Source: an uncultured Bacilli bacterium
GTDB lineage: Bacteria > Bacillota_I > Bacilli_A > RF39 > UBA660
Reading direction: 5' to 3'
DNA length: 8,742 nucleotides
Assembly (NCBI GenBank): GCA_947630415.1
Contig: CANRHM010000051.1
Coordinates: forward strand, 1-8,742
Shown here: positions 6,438 through 8,742 of the stretch, in pieces
How positions within the stretch are numbered: position 1 is the stretch's first letter
How the letters are laid out: every line of letters begins with the position of its first letter
Program-made: the position numbers and the translations under genes
Notes under the pieces: model-generated
What the model was told of the DNA's origin: nothing
What the model saw: the letters and a program-made list of their open reading frames with translations, nothing else
Databases searched by the model: none

Positions 6438-7688
6438 ATGAAACGAATTATCTCATTTACTTTATTTATAGGATTATTAATCCTTTTATTTCAATTTGTA
6501 ATGATTTATTTAAGTCAAGGACATGAAATCACATATTCTTTTCAAAGCGAAGATTATACGTATGATATAACCGAAACGTTATTAGTAGAAAATAGAAAAC
6601 CCATCTATCAATTAGCCGTTAAATCAGGCGATAATGTATTTTTATTTGAAAATCATACGGATTATAATAAGCAAAAAAAGGTTATTTCGGATATTAAACG
6701 TTTTACTAGTGGAAATATTGAATGTTTGTATCCCGTTTATAAAGGTGAAATCGAGGATGTACATGATCCGATGTGTGTAATGAATCATAAACAGTATAGT
6801 TACACCTATCTTTCGAATCAAAACAGTAGTCTTCTAGCTTTTAAAGATCAGTTGATGAAGGAAGGAATCACTCTATCTTCTTGGAAAAAACTAGATGAGA
6901 TGTCGGACTATAATGGAATTGCTCTAAGACAAGCAAGTATTCCCGATAATATTTTCCTTGCTGTTTGGAGATATCGTGGCATTGTTACTTTTTCTAAAGA
7001 GGATACGCATAATACCTCGTTATTATCTAGTGATCAATATAGCAGTAGAGGAGTTCTACAAGATCGTTATTACGTTGTTCCAGAATATACCCAGAATAGT
7101 GAATTTAATAACATTTTAGTTACCGATATAACCCTTTTTGGAAGTCGTGATATCAAACTCTCTAAACCTATTTCCAAAGATTGTTATTTTAATGGAGTAG
7201 TAGGAGATAATATCTATCTTTTTGATCGAACTAACTTGAAACAATATGAAATCAATATTTACAATAACAATGTTAGAGAGATAGGCAATAAAGAAATCAA
7301 TGCACAATACTACGATGGCACTTCTTGGAGTGATCGTAATATTTATGATTTTACTAAAAGTAAAGTTCTTTTTGGTAAAGATTATCATAAAGTAGAAGGT
7401 ATTTCTACTTATGACTTTAAAGAAGTTTTTGAAACGGAAAATAGTTATTACTTTCTAGATAAAGAAAATCGTTTTTATCGCCTTTATAAGAGTCATTTAG
7501 ATAACCCTGTCTTACTTACTTCTTTTAATTCGGTAAGTGAAATTAGAATGGATCAGGACTTTGCTTTCTTCTTAGTAGATGATACGATTTATTACTATCA
7601 TGAAGCTTATGGACTCATTCCTATTATTAGTTACAATGAATTCCGTTATAATCCAACGGATGCCTTTGAAGTTTATTACAAACAATAA
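6438..7688 (+). CDS. Unrecognised protein with a single N-terminal membrane anchor
   Basis: 416 aa. Residues 2-3 are Lys-Arg, then about 4-25 form a hydrophobic helix (ISFTLFIGLLILLFQFVMIYL), predicting a signal anchor with the rest outside. There is no lipobox cysteine. The remaining ~390 residues are rich in Tyr, Asp and Asn and alternate short beta-strand patterns, especially near the C terminus (FLDKENRFYRLYKS, FAFFLVDDTIYYYHEAYGL), which recalls beta-propeller or beta-sandwich repeats; this is impression only. I do not recognise a family or catalytic motif. It has its own promoter and a Shine-Dalgarno 7 nt before the ATG, and terminates in a hairpin shared with the convergent methyltransferase, so it is a monocistronic unit. 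Function unknown. Confidence 0.75.
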   Translation: MKRIISFTLFIGLLILLFQFVMIYLSQGHEITYSFQSEDYTYDITETLLVENRKPIYQLAVKSGDNVFLFENHTDYNKQKKVISDIKRFTSGNIECLYPVYKGEIEDVHDPMCVMNHKQYSYTYLSNQNSSLLAFKDQLMKEGITLSSWKKLDEMSDYNGIALRQASIPDNIFLAVWRYRGIVTFSKEDTHNTSLLSSDQYSSRGVLQDRYYVVPEYTQNSEFNNILVTDITLFGSRDIKLSKPISKDCYFNGVVGDNIYLFDRTNLKQYEINIYNNNVREIGNKEINAQYYDGTSWSDRNIYDFTKSKVLFGKDYHKVEGISTYDFKEVFETENSYYFLDKENRFYRLYKSHLDNPVLLTSFNSVSEIRMDQDFAFFLVDDTIYYYHEAYGLIPIISYNEFRYNPTDAFEVYYKQ

Positions 7689-7710
7689 GTGCTAGATTTT
7701 AGCACTTTTC
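7687..7710. terminator. Hairpin terminator shared by convergent genes
   Basis: AAGTGCTA (7687-7694) pairs with TAGCACTT (7700-7707) around GATTT. The stem begins within the stop codon of the 6438 gene and ends 3 nt before the stop of the minus-strand methyltransferase. The T-rich right flank suits the plus strand; the minus-strand flank (ATTGTT) has a weaker U-tract. Confidence 0.75.
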
Positions 7711-8529
7711 TTATAGTTTTTTTCCAACATAAATGGCATGTCCACAAGTTTCAATAAGTTCTTGTTGATTACTTGTTTTCTCAATTAAATCCATAATTTT
7801 TTCAAACATAGCGTTATCTTTTATACGATATAGCGCATCTTCTTTTTCATAGGCAAATCCTCTAATAGAACGTATGGTTATTTTAGTAAAATGATGACTT
7901 TCAAATAAATGCTCTAATTCTTTTGAGGTAGGGTAGTATCCTTCTTGAAAACCTTTATTATCGTTATTGTTGAATTTACCTGTGTCAAAGACTTTTGAAA
8001 GATTCTTTTTATCTACTTGTTCTGGATGCTTAAGATAACGATCGATGAGGGCAATGCTACCAGATAGATAAGGGATAAAACTAGCAAATAGGATCCCATC
8101 TTTTTTAAGTACGCGATAAACTTCTTTTATACATTTTTCCCTTTCTTCTTGTTCAAGTAAATGGTAAAGTGGTCCAAAGAGTAAAACCACATCGAATTGT
8201 TCATCCTTATAAATACTTAAATCTATGGCATTAACCACATCGCAAGAAATGATGTTTTCTATTTTTTCATCGTTTCTTTTTTCTTTTGCTTGCATAATCA
8301 ATTTTTCGGATAAATCAGCAAGATACAAGGTATAGCCTTGTTTAGCAAGCGGGAAGGTATAAGCACCTGAAGCTCCTCCTAAATCTAAAATAGTTCCTTT
8401 ACTAGGTAAATACTTTTTTAATATTTTCATGGTCATTTCAAACTCTAATTTTCCACTACTATCGGCTGTTAAACGGTCCTTTTCATTAAAGGTATTATAA
8501 TAGTTTTTTACTTTATCAAAATCAGTCAT
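7711..8529 (-). CDS. Class I SAM-dependent methyltransferase
   Basis: 272 aa. The SAM-binding Rossmann fold is evident: motif I ILDLGGASGAYTFPLAKQG (47-65), the acidic residue at the end of strand 2 (LADLS, Asp72), a following acidic motif (SCDVVNAIDL, 95-104), strand 4 FDVVLLFGPLYHLLEQEER (112-130) and VYRVLKKDGILFASF (138-151). The 'GPLYHLLEQEER...C..E..RVLK.GG' arrangement is that of small-molecule methyltransferases of the UbiE/Methyltransf_11 type. The C-terminal ~100 residues, with aromatic and charged stretches (GKFNNNDNKGFQEGYYPT), probably form the acceptor cap; the acceptor cannot be predicted. Start at 8529 follows AGGAGGAA with 6-nt spacing. Monocistronic, cytoplasmic. Confidence 0.9.
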   Translation of the reverse strand: MTDFDKVKNYYNTFNEKDRLTADSSGKLEFEMTMKILKKYLPSKGTILDLGGASGAYTFPLAKQGYTLYLADLSEKLIMQAKEKRNDEKIENIISCDVVNAIDLSIYKDEQFDVVLLFGPLYHLLEQEEREKCIKEVYRVLKKDGILFASFIPYLSGSIALIDRYLKHPEQVDKKNLSKVFDTGKFNNNDNKGFQEGYYPTSKELEHLFESHHFTKITIRSIRGFAYEKEDALYRIKDNAMFEKIMDLIEKTSNQQELIETCGHAIYVGKKL

Positions 8530-8560
8530 ATGCTTCCTCCTAGGCTTTTTATTTAAATTA

Positions 8561-8590
8561 ATGATAACATTAACAAAACATAGAAATCAA
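8561..8590 (-). promoter_or_regulatory. Promoter of the methyltransferase gene
   Basis: On the minus strand TTGATT (8590-8585), an 18-bp spacer and TATCAT (8566-8561) with an upstream TGT giving an extended -10. The predicted start is near 8554, leaving a leader of about 25 nt that contains AGGAGGAA. Confidence 0.6.
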
Positions 8591-8600
8591 GAATATGAGT

Positions 8601-8620
8601 AAAACATTTAGAAACATTTA
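8601..8620. repeat. 10-bp tandem direct repeat in the divergent promoter region
   Basis: AAAACATTTA is followed immediately by GAAACATTTA: nine of ten bases identical, one helical turn apart. It lies between the two divergent promoters and ends 10 bp before the -35 of the rightward one. It could be an operator, but AT-rich chance similarity is possible. Confidence 0.5.
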
Positions 8621-8630
8621 AGGGCTTTTA

Positions 8631-8659
8631 TTTACAGTTAGAATGAAATAATTTATAAT
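8631..8659 (+). promoter_or_regulatory. Strong sigma-A type promoter facing right
   Basis: TTTACA (8631-8636), exactly 17 bp, TATAAT (8654-8659). The predicted start is near 8666. No Shine-Dalgarno/ATG pair follows before the window edge, so the transcript starts with untranslated, structured sequence. Confidence 0.65.
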
Positions 8660-8669
8660 GAAGATGGTG

Positions 8670-8742
8670 GTGCGTCAGTTCGGCGTGTAATATATAGTTG
8701 GTGGGAAGCCAACATGGTAATCTCTAGCAAAGAGCCATTAGC
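8670..8742 (+). mobile_element. Possible 5' end of a group II intron (domain I, truncated by window edge)
   Basis: The segment starts GTGCG, the usual 5' consensus of bacterial group II introns. CGTC-AGTTC-GGCG then TG (8673 onward) forms a small stem at the same place as the first stem of the Lactococcus Ll.LtrB intron. Next come a linker and a 5-bp hairpin GTTGG/CCAAC (8697-8701 with 8709-8713) with a 7-nt loop, again paralleling Ll.LtrB. ATGG/CCAT (8714-8717, 8735-8738) encloses CTCT/AGAG (8722-8725, 8731-8734). The comparison is from memory, not alignment. The catalytic domain V and any maturase would lie outside the window. The alternative is an unrecognised riboswitch or other structured leader RNA. 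Confidence 0.42.

Noticed and set aside
7116..7388. 90-aa minus-strand frame opposite the anchored orphan protein
   Set aside because: Antisense shadow with no ribosome-binding site and biased Ile/Phe composition.
8660..8742. tRNA, tmRNA, SRP RNA, RNase P RNA, T-box, cobalamin, lysine or fluoride riboswitch
   Set aside because: None of the hallmark conserved sequences of these RNAs could be matched; short resemblances (GGGAAGCC, GATGG) lacked the surrounding core.

Overview
The window is AT-rich DNA with strong Shine-Dalgarno sequences, near-consensus sigma-A type promoters and rho-independent hairpins. It uses the standard bacterial code: TGA is a stop at 2360-2362 and all tryptophans are TGG. 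This suggests a low-GC Bacillota. The style of the first gene and the very compact spacing fit an uncultured, anaerobic, gut-type Bacilli lineage, but that placement is inference.

Layout, left to right. (1) 1-1344 (+) is the 3' part of a gene for a large, probably surface-exposed protein that ends in a formylglycine-generating-enzyme/C-type-lectin-like fold. A bidirectional terminator follows at 1390-1424. (2) 4346 down to 1417 (-) is a tight three-gene operon: a DUF2229/HGD-D-like protein, a second HGD-D-like protein and a BadF/HgdC-type ATPase 'activase'. Together they look like a split version of the large fused activase/2-hydroxyacyl-CoA-dehydratase-like proteins of anaerobes. (3) 4441-5187 (+) is a YlmH-family S4 RNA-binding protein. 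(4) 5247-6376 (+) is a two-gene unit: a membrane-anchored thioredoxin with a degenerate J-domain at its N terminus, and a small bacterial PH-like protein. (5) 6438-7688 (+) is an unrecognised protein with one N-terminal membrane anchor. (6) 8529 down to 7711 (-) is a class I SAM-dependent methyltransferase, convergent with the previous gene across a shared hairpin. (7) 8530-8742 has no protein gene. It holds two divergent promoters, a 10-bp tandem repeat and, from about 8670 to the edge, a structured sequence that I tentatively read as the 5' end of a group II intron.

How the genes work together: only the three-gene operon and the thioredoxin/PH pair have arrangements that imply joint function. 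In the operon the ATPase would drive low-potential electron transfer into the two cysteine-rich partner proteins; no substrate-defining enzyme (CoA-transferase, acyl-CoA dehydrogenase) lies nearby. The remaining genes look like independent transcription units packed closely, with predicted mRNA leaders of roughly 0-25 nt.

The least conventional items are the split activase operon, the J-like/TM/thioredoxin fusion, the YlmH promoter whose expected start site falls on the start codon, and the truncated structured element at the right edge. Nothing in the window establishes an entirely new system.
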